Shown here one piece after another: positions 26,076 through 36,334 of a DNA stretch of 49,821 nt. The notes under the pieces are model-generated. The model searched no databases and was not told the origin of the DNA. It worked only from the letters and a program-made list of their open reading frames with translations. Every line of letters starts with the position of its first letter. The stretch's first letter is position 1. A program made the position numbers and the translations under genes. Origin of the DNA: an uncultured Methylococcaceae bacterium (GTDB taxonomy: Bacteria; Pseudomonadota; Gammaproteobacteria; Methylococcales; Methylomonadaceae); assembly GCA_903938485.1 (NCBI GenBank), contig CAJADF010000104.1, positions 1-49,821 of the forward strand. The letters are read 5' to 3'.

Positions 26076-27050
26076 TTAATGCGATTTAAACTGGTCTTGA
26101 TTGTTAATAAACCATTGATAAGTGTCAGTTAGGCCAACTTTTAAGCTGACTTTAGGTTGCCAGCCCAACGCTTTGACTTTGCGCACATCCATGAGTTTTC
26201 TGGGTGTGCCATCTGGTTTAGTAATGTCCCACACAATCACGCCAGTAAAACCCACCACTGCTTGAATGGTTTCAGCTAATTCTTTGATGGTAACATCAAT
26301 ACCCGTTCCAACATTAAGATGCGATAACATCGGTTCGGTATTACTTTCATACTGTGCTTTGCTCAAACCTAAGACATGAATGCTAGCTGCGGCCATATCA
26401 TCTACATGTAAAAATTCACGCATGGCAGTTCCCGTACCCCAAAGCGCGACGGTATCTGATTGATTTATTTTAGCATCATGAAACTTTCTAATCATAGCTG
26501 GAATGACATGACTATTTTCTAAATGAAAATTGTCATTGTGGCCATATAAATTAGTTGGCATCACAGAGCGGTAATCTGTACCGTATTGTCGATTGTATGA
26601 CTCACATAATTTGATACCGGCAATTTTAGCGATTGCATAGGGTTCATTAGTCGCCTCTAAAATGCCTGTGAGTAAGGCATCTTCTGTCATAGGTTGTGGT
26701 GCGAGTTTTGGGTAGATGCATGAACTACCTAAAAAGAGCAAATTCTGACAACCTGCGGCCCATGCTTGATGAACGATGTTAGCTTCCATCATTAGGTTTT
26801 GATAAATGAATTCAGCTGGAAAAACATTATTGGCATGAATACCGCCAACTTTAGCGGCTGCAAGAATAACGTAGTCGGGTTTTTCATGTTGCATAAACGT
26901 TTGCACTGCGGGTTGTTCCGTTAAATCTAATTCTGCGTGCGTGCGTACAACAATATTTTCATGCCCCGCCAGTGTTAATTGTTTAACGATAGCAGAACCT
27001 ACCATGCCTCTATGTCCAGCGACATAGATTTTAGCTTGTTTATCAATCAT
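26076..27050 (-). CDS. fcl: GDP-L-fucose synthase
   Basis: Bifunctional epimerase-reductase making GDP-L-fucose from GDP-4-keto-6-deoxymannose with NADPH; 324 aa. The motifs are [13 protein letters not shown] (9-21), [26 protein letters not shown] (catalytic Ser and Cys), [10 protein letters not shown] (Tyr-Lys pair), [11 protein letters not shown] and the [13 protein letters not shown] segment. It starts 3 nt after the gmd stop, so the two are almost surely co-translated. Together they commit GDP-mannose to fucose for LPS or exopolysaccharide. Confidence 0.95.
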   Translation of the reverse strand: MIDKQAKIYVAGHRGMVGSAIVKQLTLAGHENIVVRTHAELDLTEQPAVQTFMQHEKPDYVILAAAKVGGIHANNVFPAEFIYQNLMMEANIVHQAWAAGCQNLLFLGSSCIYPKLAPQPMTEDALLTGILEATNEPYAIAKIAGIKLCESYNRQYGTDYRSVMPTNLYGHNDNFHLENSHVIPAMIRKFHDAKINQSDTVALWGTGTAMREFLHVDDMAAASIHVLGLSKAQYESNTEPMLSHLNVGTGIDVTIKELAETIQAVVGFTGVIVWDITKPDGTPRKLMDVRKVKALGWQPKVSLKVGLTDTYQWFINNQDQFKSH

Positions 27051-27053
27051 GTT

Positions 27054-28175
27054 TTATTCTCGGCTAACAGAAATGTTATAGCCTTCGCTTTTTAAAATGG
27101 CATGTTTTTTGGCTTCATCATGATCGTAAGCCACCATTTCGTTGATCATTTCTTGTAAGGTGATTTGCGGAACCCAACCTAGTTTTTCTTTAGCTTTCGT
27201 CGGGTCGCCTAGCAGTGTTTCAACTTCGGCCGGTCTAAAGTAGCGTGGGTCAATAGCCACTATGTTTTGATCTAAGCTCAATCCAGGTGCTTTATCACCC
27301 ACAATAGCTGATACATAGCCTTTTTCATCAACGCCTTTGCCTTCCCAGCGGATGCTAATACCTAATTCTTGGGCGGACATTTCAATGAATTGCCTAACAG
27401 AATATTGCACGCCAGTTGCAATCACAAAATCTTCAGGTTGATCTTGTTGTAACATCATCCATTGCATACGTACAAAGTCTTTTGCATGGCCCCAATCTCT
27501 TAAAGAATCCATGTTACCCATGAATAGACATTGTTCTAGGCCCATAGCAATGTTGCTTAAACCACGCGTAATTTTACGCGTTACAAACGTTTCACCACGG
27601 CGTGGTGATTCATGGTTAAACAAAATTCCGTTACACGCATAGATGCCATAGGCCTCACGGTAGTTTACCGTAATCCAGTACGCATAAAGCTTAGCGACAG
27701 CATAAGGCGATCTTGGGTAAAATGGGGTGGTTTCTTTTTGCGGAATTTCTTGAACTAAACCATATAACTCAGAAGTTGAAGCTTGATAAAAGCGAGTTTT
27801 ATTTTCTAGTTTTAAGAAGCGGATGGCTTCTAATAAGCGCAAGGTACCCATGGCATCAACATCGGCTGTATATTCCGGTGATTCAAAAGACACAGCGACA
27901 TGGCTCATAGCGCCAAGGTTATAAACTTCGTCGGGTTGGGTTTCACTTAAGATACGTGTTAAGTTAGAACTATCAGTTAAATCACCGTAATGTAGATAAA
28001 ACTTAGGATTGGTAATGTGTGGATCTTGATAAATATGATCTATGCGTTGTGTATTAAATAAAGAGGATCGTCGTTTAATGCCGTGAACTTCATAACCTTT
28101 TTCTAATAAAAATTCAGCGAGATAAGAACCATCTTGACCAGTGATACCTGTTATTAACGCAACTTTTTTTGTCAT
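27054..28175 (-). CDS. gmd: GDP-mannose 4,6-dehydratase
   Basis: First step of GDP-L-fucose (and GDP-rhamnose) synthesis, NADP-dependent. 373 aa, full length: [19 protein letters not shown] (6-24), [24 protein letters not shown], the [14 protein letters not shown] Ser region, [16 protein letters not shown] with Tyr-Lys, [20 protein letters not shown], and the ending [21 protein letters not shown]. First gene of the minus-strand sugar-nucleotide run; the gap upstream (to msrB, divergent) should hold its promoter. Confidence 0.96.
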   Translation of the reverse strand: MTKKVALITGITGQDGSYLAEFLLEKGYEVHGIKRRSSLFNTQRIDHIYQDPHITNPKFYLHYGDLTDSSNLTRILSETQPDEVYNLGAMSHVAVSFESPEYTADVDAMGTLRLLEAIRFLKLENKTRFYQASTSELYGLVQEIPQKETTPFYPRSPYAVAKLYAYWITVNYREAYGIYACNGILFNHESPRRGETFVTRKITRGLSNIAMGLEQCLFMGNMDSLRDWGHAKDFVRMQWMMLQQDQPEDFVIATGVQYSVRQFIEMSAQELGISIRWEGKGVDEKGYVSAIVGDKAPGLSLDQNIVAIDPRYFRPAEVETLLGDPTKAKEKLGWVPQITLQEMINEMVAYDHDEAKKHAILKSEGYNISVSRE

Positions 28176-28344
28176 AGATTTATTTTAATTAGTATTTAAT
28201 TAATTGTGAAAGAGATAAATAACTAGAAGATGTTAGCACATTTTTATTGCAAATAAATGACTGCAGGTTGGTTGGGTATTTATTTAGTTGCAAATGAATC
28301 ATAAAAAGTTATAACGCTAGTTTATTGATACGTAAACTAACGTT

Positions 28345-28373
28345 TTGGCGTTGCTAATTTAGTGGCGTAAAAT
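28345..28373 (+). promoter_or_regulatory. Candidate promoter for msrB-apeB
   Basis: TTGGCG (28345-28350), a 17-nt spacer and TAAAAT (28368-28373); the start codon of msrB is 41 nt past the -10. The remaining gmd-msrB gap (28176-28413) also contains a small stem TAGTTTA/TAAACTA near 28320-28340. Confidence 0.5.
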
Positions 28374-28413
28374 ACTAGTACAGTTTAAGTAAAATTCAAC
28401 CCACTATTAGGCT

Positions 28414-28812
28414 ATGACCGATATAAAATTAATGAATGAAGATGAATGGCAAGATAAATTATCGCCCGAACAATTTAGTATTTGTCGATTAAAAGCTACA
28501 GAGGCTCCTTTTACGGGTAAGTATAACGACTGCAAACAAACAGGAATCTATCATTGCGTGTGTTGTGATAATCCGTTGTTTAGTTCAGAAACTAAATATG
28601 ATTCGGGTTCTGGGTGGCCTAGTTTTTGGTCAGATTTACCAGAAGGGAGTGTTTCTGAACTTGCCGATGTTAGTTATGGCATGCGCAGAGTAGAGGTCAC
28701 TTGTAAGGTTTGTGATGCGCATTTAGGGCATGTATTTGAAGATGGACCTTTGCCAACAGGGTTAAGATATTGTATTAACTCAGCCGCATTGGATTTGAAA
28801 GAAATATGTTAA
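28414..28812 (+). CDS. msrB: Peptide-methionine (R)-S-oxide reductase MsrB
   Basis: Repairs the R form of oxidised methionine in proteins; cytosolic, 132 aa. The zinc site uses Cys48, Cys51, Cys97 and Cys100 (YHCVCC and [12 protein letters not shown]), and catalytic Cys120 is in [22 protein letters not shown] (61-72) is the family signature. There is no MsrA fusion. The last 7 bases overlap the next gene, apeB, showing coupling. Confidence 0.96.
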   Translation: MTDIKLMNEDEWQDKLSPEQFSICRLKATEAPFTGKYNDCKQTGIYHCVCCDNPLFSSETKYDSGSGWPSFWSDLPEGSVSELADVSYGMRRVEVTCKVCDAHLGHVFEDGPLPTGLRYCINSAALDLKEIC

Positions 28813-30110
28813 GTGCACATGAGCAAGTCCAAGATTTATTAGATTTTATTGATGCGAGCCCTAGTCCTTGGCATGCCGTTCAAAGCGTAGAAACTAAGTT
28901 AAAAGCCTATCAGTTTGTAAAACTGTCTGAAACCGCTGCTTGGAATTTACAGGTTGGTGGGCGTTATTACGTGGTTCGTGATGATTCTTCTATTGTAGCT
29001 TTTGTACAAGGTAAAAAAGCGTTAGTAGATACGGGTTTTAAATTGATTGGTGCACATACAGACTCACCGGGATTTAGAATTAAACCCAATCCTCTGACAG
29101 CATTAGATGGATTATTTAGGGTGGGCGTTGAAATTTATGGTGGCCCCATTATAGCGACTTTTACCGATCGAGATTTGAGTTTAGCGGGTAGGGTTAACTA
29201 TAAAGATGCTGATAACAGTATTGTTAGTGCGTTAATTAAATTTGATCAAGTGTTGTTGCGATTACCTAATTTAGCTATTCACATGAATAGAGCGGTTAAT
29301 GATGAAGGATTAAAGTTGCATAAACAAATGGAACTGCCTTTAATACTATCAACTGTTGTCCAAGATTATCTGCCAGCTCATTATTTTTCGGACTTATTAC
29401 AAGATAAGTTAGGCTGTGGCGTGGATAAACTATTATCCTGGGATTTAGCTGTTTATGACACTCAAAAAGGGGTTTTTTGGGGAAGCGAACAAGAGTTTTT
29501 CGCAGATAGTCAGTTAGACAATTTGGCATCCTGTCATGCAGCAACACTCGCTTTATTAAACGACGACGTTCTAGATAATGACAGTACTTTGGTGTGTGCT
29601 TTTTTTGACCATGAAGAAATTGGCAGCGAAAGTAATAAAGGTGCAGAGGGCAGTTTCTTGAGCGATGTCTTGCAACGTATTGCTTTTAGTCATGCGTATT
29701 CTGCAGAAGATTATGCTAGAGCTTTAGCTAAAAGTTTTATGATTAGTGCCGATATGGCGCATGCTTATCAACCGAGTTTTCCTTTAGCGTATGATCCAGA
29801 TCACAAAGTGCTGGTGAATAAAGGCCCGGTGATTAAAATAAATGCGAGCCATCGATACAGTACAGAGAGTATTTCGCAAGCACAATTTATAGATTGGTGT
29901 GCGCAAGCAGAAGTGCCTTATCAAGCGTATTCGCATCGCAGTGATTTAGCCTGTGGCACGACTATAGGGCCTATTACTTCTGCTAAATTAGGTATTCGTT
30001 CTATTGATGTTGGTAATCCACTTTGGGCGATGCACAGCATTAGAGAAAGTGCTGGGGTGTTTGATCATCATTATATGATTAAGGTGTTAAGGCAGTTTTT
30101 TATTGCTTAG
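28806..30110 (+). CDS. apeB: M18-family aminopeptidase
   Basis: Metallo-aminopeptidase of the M18 family, which removes N-terminal acidic or hydrophobic residues; 434 aa. Motifs in order: [12 protein letters not shown] near the N terminus, [11 protein letters not shown] with the first metal-binding His-Asp, [19 protein letters not shown] with the catalytic Glu pair, [13 protein letters not shown], and [15 protein letters not shown]. Dimer/dodecamer assembly is known for the family. Start at ATG 28806 overlaps msrB by 7 nt. A terminator follows at 30141. Confidence 0.94.
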   Translation: MLSAHEQVQDLLDFIDASPSPWHAVQSVETKLKAYQFVKLSETAAWNLQVGGRYYVVRDDSSIVAFVQGKKALVDTGFKLIGAHTDSPGFRIKPNPLTALDGLFRVGVEIYGGPIIATFTDRDLSLAGRVNYKDADNSIVSALIKFDQVLLRLPNLAIHMNRAVNDEGLKLHKQMELPLILSTVVQDYLPAHYFSDLLQDKLGCGVDKLLSWDLAVYDTQKGVFWGSEQEFFADSQLDNLASCHAATLALLNDDVLDNDSTLVCAFFDHEEIGSESNKGAEGSFLSDVLQRIAFSHAYSAEDYARALAKSFMISADMAHAYQPSFPLAYDPDHKVLVNKGPVIKINASHRYSTESISQAQFIDWCAQAEVPYQAYSHRSDLACGTTIGPITSAKLGIRSIDVGNPLWAMHSIRESAGVFDHHYMIKVLRQFFIA

Positions 30111-30140
30111 GGTTTTGGGTTTTGATTAAGTTGTTTGATT

Positions 30141-30170
30141 AAACGGTGTAGAGGTTTTTCTACACCGTTT
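30141..30170. terminator. Bidirectional terminator between apeB and purD
   Basis: AAACGGTGTAGA (30141-30152) pairs perfectly with TCTACACCGTTT (30159-30170), a 12-bp stem with a 6-nt loop between convergent genes. The stem ends in T-runs on both strands. Confidence 0.85.
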
Positions 30171-30191
30171 ATGCTATAACAGGGCTACTGT

Positions 30192-31475
30192 TTACAGGGC
30201 TTTGTCGCCAATATCAGTGCGATAGAACATGTTATGCCAGTGAATAGTTTCAGCTAACTCGTAAGCTTTGGTCTGTGCTTCTTGAATGGTTTCACCTAAA
30301 GCACAAGCACATAAGACGCGCCCGCCAGAGGTAACAACATCGTCACCTTTTTGCTGTGTGCCAGCTTGAAATATTTTACGATCAGTTTGTGTAAGCGTTG
30401 ATAAGCCAGAGATAACATCACCTTTTTGGTAAGCATCTGGGTATCCACCGGCGGCTAATACTACCCCTAAAGCGGCACGCTCATCCCAATCACTGCTAGT
30501 GATATCTAAGTTACCTTCTAAGGCTGCGTTGCATAATTCAACGAGGTCGCTTTTCATACGCATCATAATAGGTTGGGTTTCTGGATCACCAAACCGACAG
30601 TTGTATTCTAAGACTTTAATTTCATTGTCTTTGCCTATCATTAAGCCCGCATATAAAAAGCCGGTATATGGTAAACCGTCTTCTGCCATGCCTTTTAAGG
30701 TTGGGTTGATCACATCGCGCATCACGATGTCATGAATTTCATGGGTGACGACAGGGGCAGGGGAATAAGCACCCATGCCACCAGTATTAGGGCCTTTATC
30801 ACCATTATCACGTGCCTTATGATCTTGTGATGTCGCCATCGGTAAGGCATGCTTGCCGTCTGCGATAACGATAAAACTTGCTTCTTCGCCCACTAGAAAT
30901 TCTTCTATAACAACACGGTTACCTGCTTCACCAAATACATTACCAGAAAGCATATCCTCGACAGCGGCGATAGCTTCAGCTTCAGTTTGGGCAACAATAA
31001 CGCCTTTGCCTGCCGCCAAACCATCTGCTTTAACAACGATAGGTGCACCTTGTTGTTTAATATAGGCGATTGCTGATTCTTTATCGGTAAACGATTGATA
31101 AGCTGCCGTAGGGATTTTGTGGCGAATCATAAAGTCTTTGCAGAAGGATTTTGAGCCTTCTAATTGCGCGGCTTTTGCCGTGGGGCCAAAGCATTTAACA
31201 CCGGCGGCGGTAAATTGATCGACGATGCCTAAGACTAAGGGCACTTCTGGGCCCACGATAGTCAGGTCAATTTGTTCGGCTTGTGCAAAAGCCAGTAAGC
31301 CAGCGATATCATCAACGGCTATGGCTACGTTTGTAATGTTTTGTTCTGCAGCGGTACCTGGATTACCCGGCGCTACATAAATACTGGATACTTTAGGTGA
31401 TTGCTTAGCTTTCCAAGCCAAGGCGTGTTCACGCCCACCACTGCCAACGATAAGAACTTTCATTTGATGACTCAT
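30192..31475 (-). CDS. purD: Phosphoribosylamine-glycine ligase
   Basis: ATP-grasp enzyme for the second step of purine synthesis. 427 aa; MKVLIVGSGGREHALAWKA near the N terminus (a second ATG four codons in gives the common family start), GPEVPLVLGIVDQF, GAPIVVKADGLAAGKGVIVA (ATP-grasp), HKARDNGDKGPNTGGMGAYSPAP and FNCRFGDPETQP-type text near residue 285. Last gene of the dusB-fis-purH-purD run, 37 nt downstream of purH, with a terminator beyond it. Confidence 0.96.
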   Translation of the reverse strand: MSHQMKVLIVGSGGREHALAWKAKQSPKVSSIYVAPGNPGTAAEQNITNVAIAVDDIAGLLAFAQAEQIDLTIVGPEVPLVLGIVDQFTAAGVKCFGPTAKAAQLEGSKSFCKDFMIRHKIPTAAYQSFTDKESAIAYIKQQGAPIVVKADGLAAGKGVIVAQTEAEAIAAVEDMLSGNVFGEAGNRVVIEEFLVGEEASFIVIADGKHALPMATSQDHKARDNGDKGPNTGGMGAYSPAPVVTHEIHDIVMRDVINPTLKGMAEDGLPYTGFLYAGLMIGKDNEIKVLEYNCRFGDPETQPIMMRMKSDLVELCNAALEGNLDITSSDWDERAALGVVLAAGGYPDAYQKGDVISGLSTLTQTDRKIFQAGTQQKGDDVVTSGGRVLCACALGETIQEAQTKAYELAETIHWHNMFYRTDIGDKAL

Positions 31476-31512
31476 AGAATTATGGTTTTTGTATTAGTTG
31501 AATATGAACAAA

Positions 31513-33072
31513 TTAATGTCTGAAATGGCGCATGCCAGTAAACAACATAGCGATATTATGTTCATTTGCTGCCTCAATAACTTCGTTATCTCGCATTGAA
31601 CCACCTGGTTGAATAATAGCCGTAATTCCAGCTTGAGCCGCGGCGTCAATACCATCTCTAAATGGGAAGAATGCATCAGAAGCTAAAGCGGAGCCATGAA
31701 CAACTAAGCCCTCATCTTCAGCTTTTATGCTAGCAATTTTAGCCGAATAGACTCTGCTCATTTGACCAGCACCTACACCGATGGTTTGGCCATTTTTGCA
31801 ATATACAATCGCATTAGATTTAACAAATTTAGCCACTTTCCACGCAAATAATAAATCAGCAAATTCTTGCTCTGTTGGAACTCGTTTACTAACTAATTTA
31901 ATATCTGAGGTAGTAACCTCACCAAAGTCTTTATCTTGAACTAATAAACCGCCTGCGACGCGTTTATAGTCATAGGTGGATTCAGCTATTGCACTCCAAA
32001 CACCACATTCTAATACACGGATATTTTGTTTTTCTGATAAAACGGCTTGCGCTGCATTGGTTACGCTAGGTGCAATTATGACTTCTACAAATTGACGTTT
32101 AATGATTTCAGCGGCAGTTATTGCGTCTAATTCTTGGTTAAAAGCAATGATGCCACCAAATGCAGAAGTTGGATCCGTTGCGTAAGCTTTATCATAGGCA
32201 GTTAATAAGTTATCCGCCTCAGCAACTCCGCAAGGATTTGCATGTTTAACGATAACGCAAGTAGGCTTAGCACTGAATGATTTAACACATTCTAAAGCCG
32301 CATCAGCATCTGCTATATTGTTATAAGATAACTCTTTGCCTTGTATTTGGCGTGCTGCAGAAATAGTGCCTGATGCGGGAGTTTTTTCGCGATAAAAAGC
32401 AGCATTTTGATGAGGATTTTCACCATATCGCATAGTTTGATTTCGATAGAACTGTAGGTTTAGTGTTTCTGGAAAGTGTGTGCCGCTTAATTTTCCTAAA
32501 TAAGTAGCAATCGTTGTGTCATAACGAGCCGTATGTTCAAAGCTTTTTAGCGCCAAATTAAAACGCGTTTCTCCTGAAAGAGTATTTTCAGTATTGGTTA
32601 ATTCAGACAATGTTGACGCATAATCATTAGGATCAACAATTATTGCAACATCTGCATGATTTTTAGCCGCTGCCCGAATCATAGTGGGGCCACCAATATC
32701 TATATTCTCGATAGCTGTTTCAAAATCACAGTTTTGATTAGCAATGGTTTGCTCAAAAGGATAAAGATTAACGACTACCATGTCGATGGGTTTGATATCG
32801 TTATTGGCCATAACCGTGTCGTCTATGCCTCTACGTCCTAAAATTCCACCGTGAACTTTTGGGTGTAATGTTTTTACACGACCATCCATCATTTCAGGGA
32901 AACCCGTATAATCAGATACTTCAGTGACTGGTATATTGTTTTCTGCTAGGATTTTAGCCGTTCCACCCGTAGATAGTAGTTCTATACCTAGATGACTCAA
33001 TGCCTTTGAAAAGTCAATTATTCCAGTTTTATCGGACACACTGATCAGGGCTCGAGTTATTTTTTTGTTCAT
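31513..33072 (-). CDS. purH: Bifunctional AICAR transformylase / IMP cyclohydrolase PurH
   Basis: Last two steps to IMP. 519 aa: the N-terminal cyclohydrolase (MGS-like) domain carries [37 protein letters not shown] and VVNLYPFE. The C-terminal transformylase domain has [39 protein letters not shown] (Lys-His catalytic pair), GIGAGQMSR-like [21 protein letters not shown] and QPGGSMRD. The product ends [15 protein letters not shown], the standard terminus. It lies between fis and purD on the same strand. Confidence 0.97.
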   Translation of the reverse strand: MNKKITRALISVSDKTGIIDFSKALSHLGIELLSTGGTAKILAENNIPVTEVSDYTGFPEMMDGRVKTLHPKVHGGILGRRGIDDTVMANNDIKPIDMVVVNLYPFEQTIANQNCDFETAIENIDIGGPTMIRAAAKNHADVAIIVDPNDYASTLSELTNTENTLSGETRFNLALKSFEHTARYDTTIATYLGKLSGTHFPETLNLQFYRNQTMRYGENPHQNAAFYREKTPASGTISAARQIQGKELSYNNIADADAALECVKSFSAKPTCVIVKHANPCGVAEADNLLTAYDKAYATDPTSAFGGIIAFNQELDAITAAEIIKRQFVEVIIAPSVTNAAQAVLSEKQNIRVLECGVWSAIAESTYDYKRVAGGLLVQDKDFGEVTTSDIKLVSKRVPTEQEFADLLFAWKVAKFVKSNAIVYCKNGQTIGVGAGQMSRVYSAKIASIKAEDEGLVVHGSALASDAFFPFRDGIDAAAQAGITAIIQPGGSMRDNEVIEAANEHNIAMLFTGMRHFRH

Positions 33073-33141
33073 GCAGGCCTTTAGTTAATAGTATTGATAG
33101 GTAGGTGGTGTTGCGAAAACCTTACTAGAGATTAGTATGGT

Positions 33142-33432
33142 TTATGAAATATCGTATTGTTCTAGTTTCTTACGAAGCGTACTTCTACTTAAACCCAAAG
33201 CTTTGGCTGCTTTAGTTTGATTGTATCCAGAATGTTCTAAGGTGATTTCAAGCAAAGGTTTTTCAACTTCGCCAATGACCATGGCATGTAAGCCTACGGC
33301 ATCATGACCACTGAGCTGAGATAAATATTGTTCTATCGTTTGTTTTACATAGACTGATAGAGGTAGAAGCAAAGTGCTTTTATTGTCTATGTTAATAATT
33401 TCAGCACTTTTGGGTGTTGCATTCGTTGTCAT
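33142..33432 (-). CDS. fis: DNA-binding protein Fis
   Basis: Nucleoid protein and transcription factor, peaking in fast growth in relatives. ATG 33432 gives 96 aa; a GTG two codons earlier is possible. The N half is LPLSVYVKQTIEQYLSQL, and the C-terminal helix-turn-helix is SGYNQTKAAKALGLSRSTLRKKL, near-identical to gammaproteobacterial Fis. It follows dusB directly (gap about 15 nt), the dusB-fis pairing characteristic of the class. Confidence 0.96.
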   Translation of the reverse strand: MTTNATPKSAEIINIDNKSTLLLPLSVYVKQTIEQYLSQLSGHDAVGLHAMVIGEVEKPLLEITLEHSGYNQTKAAKALGLSRSTLRKKLEQYDIS

Positions 33433-33447
33433 TAACACTATCCAGTT

Positions 33448-34410
33448 TTAAAAATTAAACGCTAAATTTACTTGCATTATTTGTTCGGTCGGACATTGAG
33501 CTTGATTGACTTTATTCTTTGTATCCTGGCTGATGGTATCAATATGATTAAAATACCATCCAATATGTTTTCTAGCTATTCTAACACCGGTAATGTTTCC
33601 ATAAAAACTATAGAGTTGTTCTAAATGAGCTAACAATGTGTTCTGTATAGTTATTTGTGTTGGTTTTTCTAGCCTTTTTCCAGTTTCTAAGAAATAATTG
33701 ATTTGCGAAAATAGCCAAGGATTGCCTTGGGCAGCACGACCAATCATGATCGCATCTGCACCTGTATTTTTTAAAACAAAAATAGCTTTTTCTACCGAAT
33801 CAATATCACCATTAGCAATAACCGGTATATTTATAGAGCTTTTAACCGCTTTGATGGTTTCATATTCGGCTTGGCCGTTAAATTTACAAGCACGTGTTCT
33901 GCCATGTATTGTTAAAGCGGTAATACCCGTTTGTTCGGCTATTTTTGCGATTTCAATAGCATTACGGTTTTCAATATCCCACCCTGTTCGCATTTTTAAT
34001 GTAACTGGAATATTTACTGCGTTAACTACAGCGTCTAATATTTTTTTAACTAAGACTTCATCTCTTAATAAAGCAGAGCCGGCTGCTACGGAGCAAACTT
34101 TTTTAGCAGGGCATCCCATGTTTATATCAATGATATGAGCGCCTCGTTCAGCATTAAATCTTGCTGCTTCAGCCATTTGTTGTGGATCTGTGCCTAAGAT
34201 TTGCACAGATCTTATTCCAGATTCGCCGGTATGGTCGGCTTTTAGTAACGTTCTTTTATGATAGCGTAAGGCCGGATTTGATGCAACCATCTCTGAAACA
34301 GCTAAACCGGCACCTTGTTTTTTGCATAATTCTCTGAATGGCCGGTCGCTAATGCCAGCCATAGGCGCTAAGATTAAGTTATTTTGTAAAGTATAGTTGC
34401 CGATTTGCAT
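33448..34410 (-). CDS. dusB: tRNA-dihydrouridine synthase B
   Basis: FMN enzyme that reduces a uridine of tRNA (U17 in E. coli) to dihydrouridine. ATG 34410 gives 320 aa; a TTG codon precedes it. Motifs: LILAPMAGISDRPFREL, SEMVASNPALRY, INMGCPAKKVCSVAAGSALLRD (catalytic Cys in the GCPAKKVC loop), VTLKMRTGWD, LTIHGRTRACKF, PVIANGDIDS and AIMIGRAAQGNPWLF. First gene of the dusB-fis-purH-purD run, 18 nt downstream of an unknown membrane protein. Confidence 0.96.
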   Translation of the reverse strand: MQIGNYTLQNNLILAPMAGISDRPFRELCKKQGAGLAVSEMVASNPALRYHKRTLLKADHTGESGIRSVQILGTDPQQMAEAARFNAERGAHIIDINMGCPAKKVCSVAAGSALLRDEVLVKKILDAVVNAVNIPVTLKMRTGWDIENRNAIEIAKIAEQTGITALTIHGRTRACKFNGQAEYETIKAVKSSINIPVIANGDIDSVEKAIFVLKNTGADAIMIGRAAQGNPWLFSQINYFLETGKRLEKPTQITIQNTLLAHLEQLYSFYGNITGVRIARKHIGWYFNHIDTISQDTKNKVNQAQCPTEQIMQVNLAFNF

Positions 34411-34427
34411 CAAGTTAGTTTGACAAT

Positions 34428-34964
34428 TTATTTGTTATCAGCCTTTTCAATTTCGTCATTCCAAATTGGATTGTCACGATCTTCAGGGTTTAATTTAGCA
34501 ATGTCTTCTGGATAAATATGCCAAAAAGATTTGTCGATTTTAGCATTGCTATAGCCTTCTTTTTTCTCATGTGTAAATGGGCACCACCAGTTTTCAACTA
34601 TTTTTACCATGTAAGCGTGCCATTCAAATAATGCAACGCTCACGGGGCAATACCAAGTGCAGTTAAGTATCCAGTATAATTTAGACTGTGCCAAACTGAG
34701 TTTAAAAGAGCCATGCATGGTAATTTGGCTTTTTAAGTCGTAACGGTGTGAATCTCTAGCAGGAAGAAAGTCTGAATATTTTTTAATGTTTTTACCGCCT
34801 ATGAGTATCAGGTGATAGTAAGTAAGATAAGCACTTAAAAAAACGAACGGCAATGTGAATATCGGTAAGTACACAAAAACCAAGCCTATTGCTCTTCTCC
34901 ATACGGGAACTTGGTTATGATTTTTGCCGATTTCTGCACGACTACATGATTCGCAGGCTTTCAT
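34428..34964 (-). CDS. Unknown membrane protein, 178 aa
   Basis: I do not recognise the family. N terminus MKACESCSRAE has a CxxC. One long hydrophobic stretch at about 25-56 (IGLVFVYLPIFTLPFVFLSAYLTYYHL) and a second at about 95-122 (KLYWILNCTWYCPVSVALFEWHAY) indicate two or three membrane segments, followed by a hydrophilic tail rich in Asp/Asn/Glu with WWCPFTHEKKE. Several Cys and Trp residues sit near the second segment. A GAGGAG ribosome site supports it. It lies between rlmI and dusB, breaking the accC-prmA-dusB-fis order seen in relatives. A redox or assembly role is only a guess. Confidence 0.65.
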   Translation of the reverse strand: MKACESCSRAEIGKNHNQVPVWRRAIGLVFVYLPIFTLPFVFLSAYLTYYHLILIGGKNIKKYSDFLPARDSHRYDLKSQITMHGSFKLSLAQSKLYWILNCTWYCPVSVALFEWHAYMVKIVENWWCPFTHEKKEGYSNAKIDKSFWHIYPEDIAKLNPEDRDNPIWNDEIEKADNK

Positions 34965-35099
34965 TAGTTATAACTCCTCATTTATATTTTAATTATTGTT
35001 TTAACGTGCGCACCCATAAAAAGTTATATTTGTGCTTTTCTGTGAAACGGGTATAAAAAAATTACATTTTATAATGGTAATAAAGTTGGCTCAATGCTT

Positions 35100-36296
35100 T
35101 TATAGACTTGTGGATACTGAGCAAAAGAAAGTTTTTAAATATTCGCTTTCTGGTGCCGCGGGATCTATTGGGTGATCAGGTCCTTGTCCACCATTTGAAA
35201 AAAAGACTAAATGTCTGTCGATATGTCGACCAGAACTGCGTAATATCTCGTGCAGGTTTTCTCTGCTTAAATGAAATGAACAAGATGCAGAAATTAGAAT
35301 GCCATTTTTAGATAAGACTTGTAATGCAAGATGGTTAAGGCGTCTATAAGCCTCATAGCCAAGTTTAAAATCTTTTTTACGTTTAATTAATGCGGGTGGA
35401 TCGAGCACAATAATATCATACAGTTGATTATCTAATCGAGCTTGCTTTAGAAACTCAAATACATCACTACGCTTAAATACCATTTTTGCACTAACATGGT
35501 TAAGTTGGGCATTTTCCATAGCTAGAGATAAAGCCCCCTCGGAAGCATCAACACAGGTTACTTCTGAAGCGCCTGCAATGGCAGATGGAATTCCCCATGC
35601 GCCGGTATAAGAGAATAAATCTAACACGCGCAGACCCTTGGCAATGCTAGCTAAATGGGCACGGCTATTTCGATGATCATAAAACCAGCCGGTTTTTTGG
35701 CCTTCAAGAATATCAACTCTAAACTGGGCGCCGTTTTCTTCGATAATGAGTCTTTCCGGTAACTGACCATAAGCAACCTCTGATTCTTGACTTAGCCCCT
35801 CTAATTGTCTTTGGCTGTTATCATTTTTTAAAATAATTGCTGTTGGATTTAATAGTTCAATCAGAGCTGTAAAAAGCATTTCTTTGCGGAGTTCAATTCC
35901 GGCAGTGGTGATTTGTACAGATAAAACATCACCAAATCGATCGATGACTAAGCCTGGTAAACCATCACTTTCACTAAAGACTAAGCGGTAGTATGGTTTA
36001 GAAAAAATCTTTTCTCGAAAAGTAATTGCAGTAGTTAAACGTTCTTTAAAGAAGTTAACGCCGCATTTTAAATTCGCTTTTCGTGAAAGTAAGCGTGCAC
36101 AAATTAATGCATGAGGATTGATGTAAGCAGTACCTAAAATTTTACCATCATCACTTTTAATATTAACTAAATCACCAGCAATAAATTGATCAAGGGGGCT
36201 TTTTTTAATGTCCACCTCATTGCTAAACACCCATAAATGTCCTTTACGTAAGCGCTTGTCTTCGTTTTTATTCAAATATAAATCGGGTAGAGACAT
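35100..36296 (-). CDS. rlmI: 23S rRNA (cytosine-1962-C5)-methyltransferase RlmI
   Basis: SAM-dependent methyltransferase with an N-terminal PUA domain; 398 aa. PUA: KRLRKGHLWVFSNEVD (14-29) and GDLVNIKSDDGKILGTAYINP. The Rossmann domain has LDLFSYTGAWGI (motif I), SDVFEFLKQAR, VLDPPALIKRKKDF (motif IV, PP) and SASCSFHLSRE (Cys-containing catalytic loop). The product ends with a PDHPIDPAAPESEYLKTFF tail. It lies 38 nt downstream of prmA on the same strand. Substrate is inferred from the family. Confidence 0.92.
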   Translation of the reverse strand: MSLPDLYLNKNEDKRLRKGHLWVFSNEVDIKKSPLDQFIAGDLVNIKSDDGKILGTAYINPHALICARLLSRKANLKCGVNFFKERLTTAITFREKIFSKPYYRLVFSESDGLPGLVIDRFGDVLSVQITTAGIELRKEMLFTALIELLNPTAIILKNDNSQRQLEGLSQESEVAYGQLPERLIIEENGAQFRVDILEGQKTGWFYDHRNSRAHLASIAKGLRVLDLFSYTGAWGIPSAIAGASEVTCVDASEGALSLAMENAQLNHVSAKMVFKRSDVFEFLKQARLDNQLYDIIVLDPPALIKRKKDFKLGYEAYRRLNHLALQVLSKNGILISASCSFHLSRENLHEILRSSGRHIDRHLVFFSNGGQGPDHPIDPAAPESEYLKTFFCSVSTSL

Positions 36297-36334
36297 AAAT
36301 TAGGTATAGTTGGTGAAGTAATTAAGGGTGGGTT

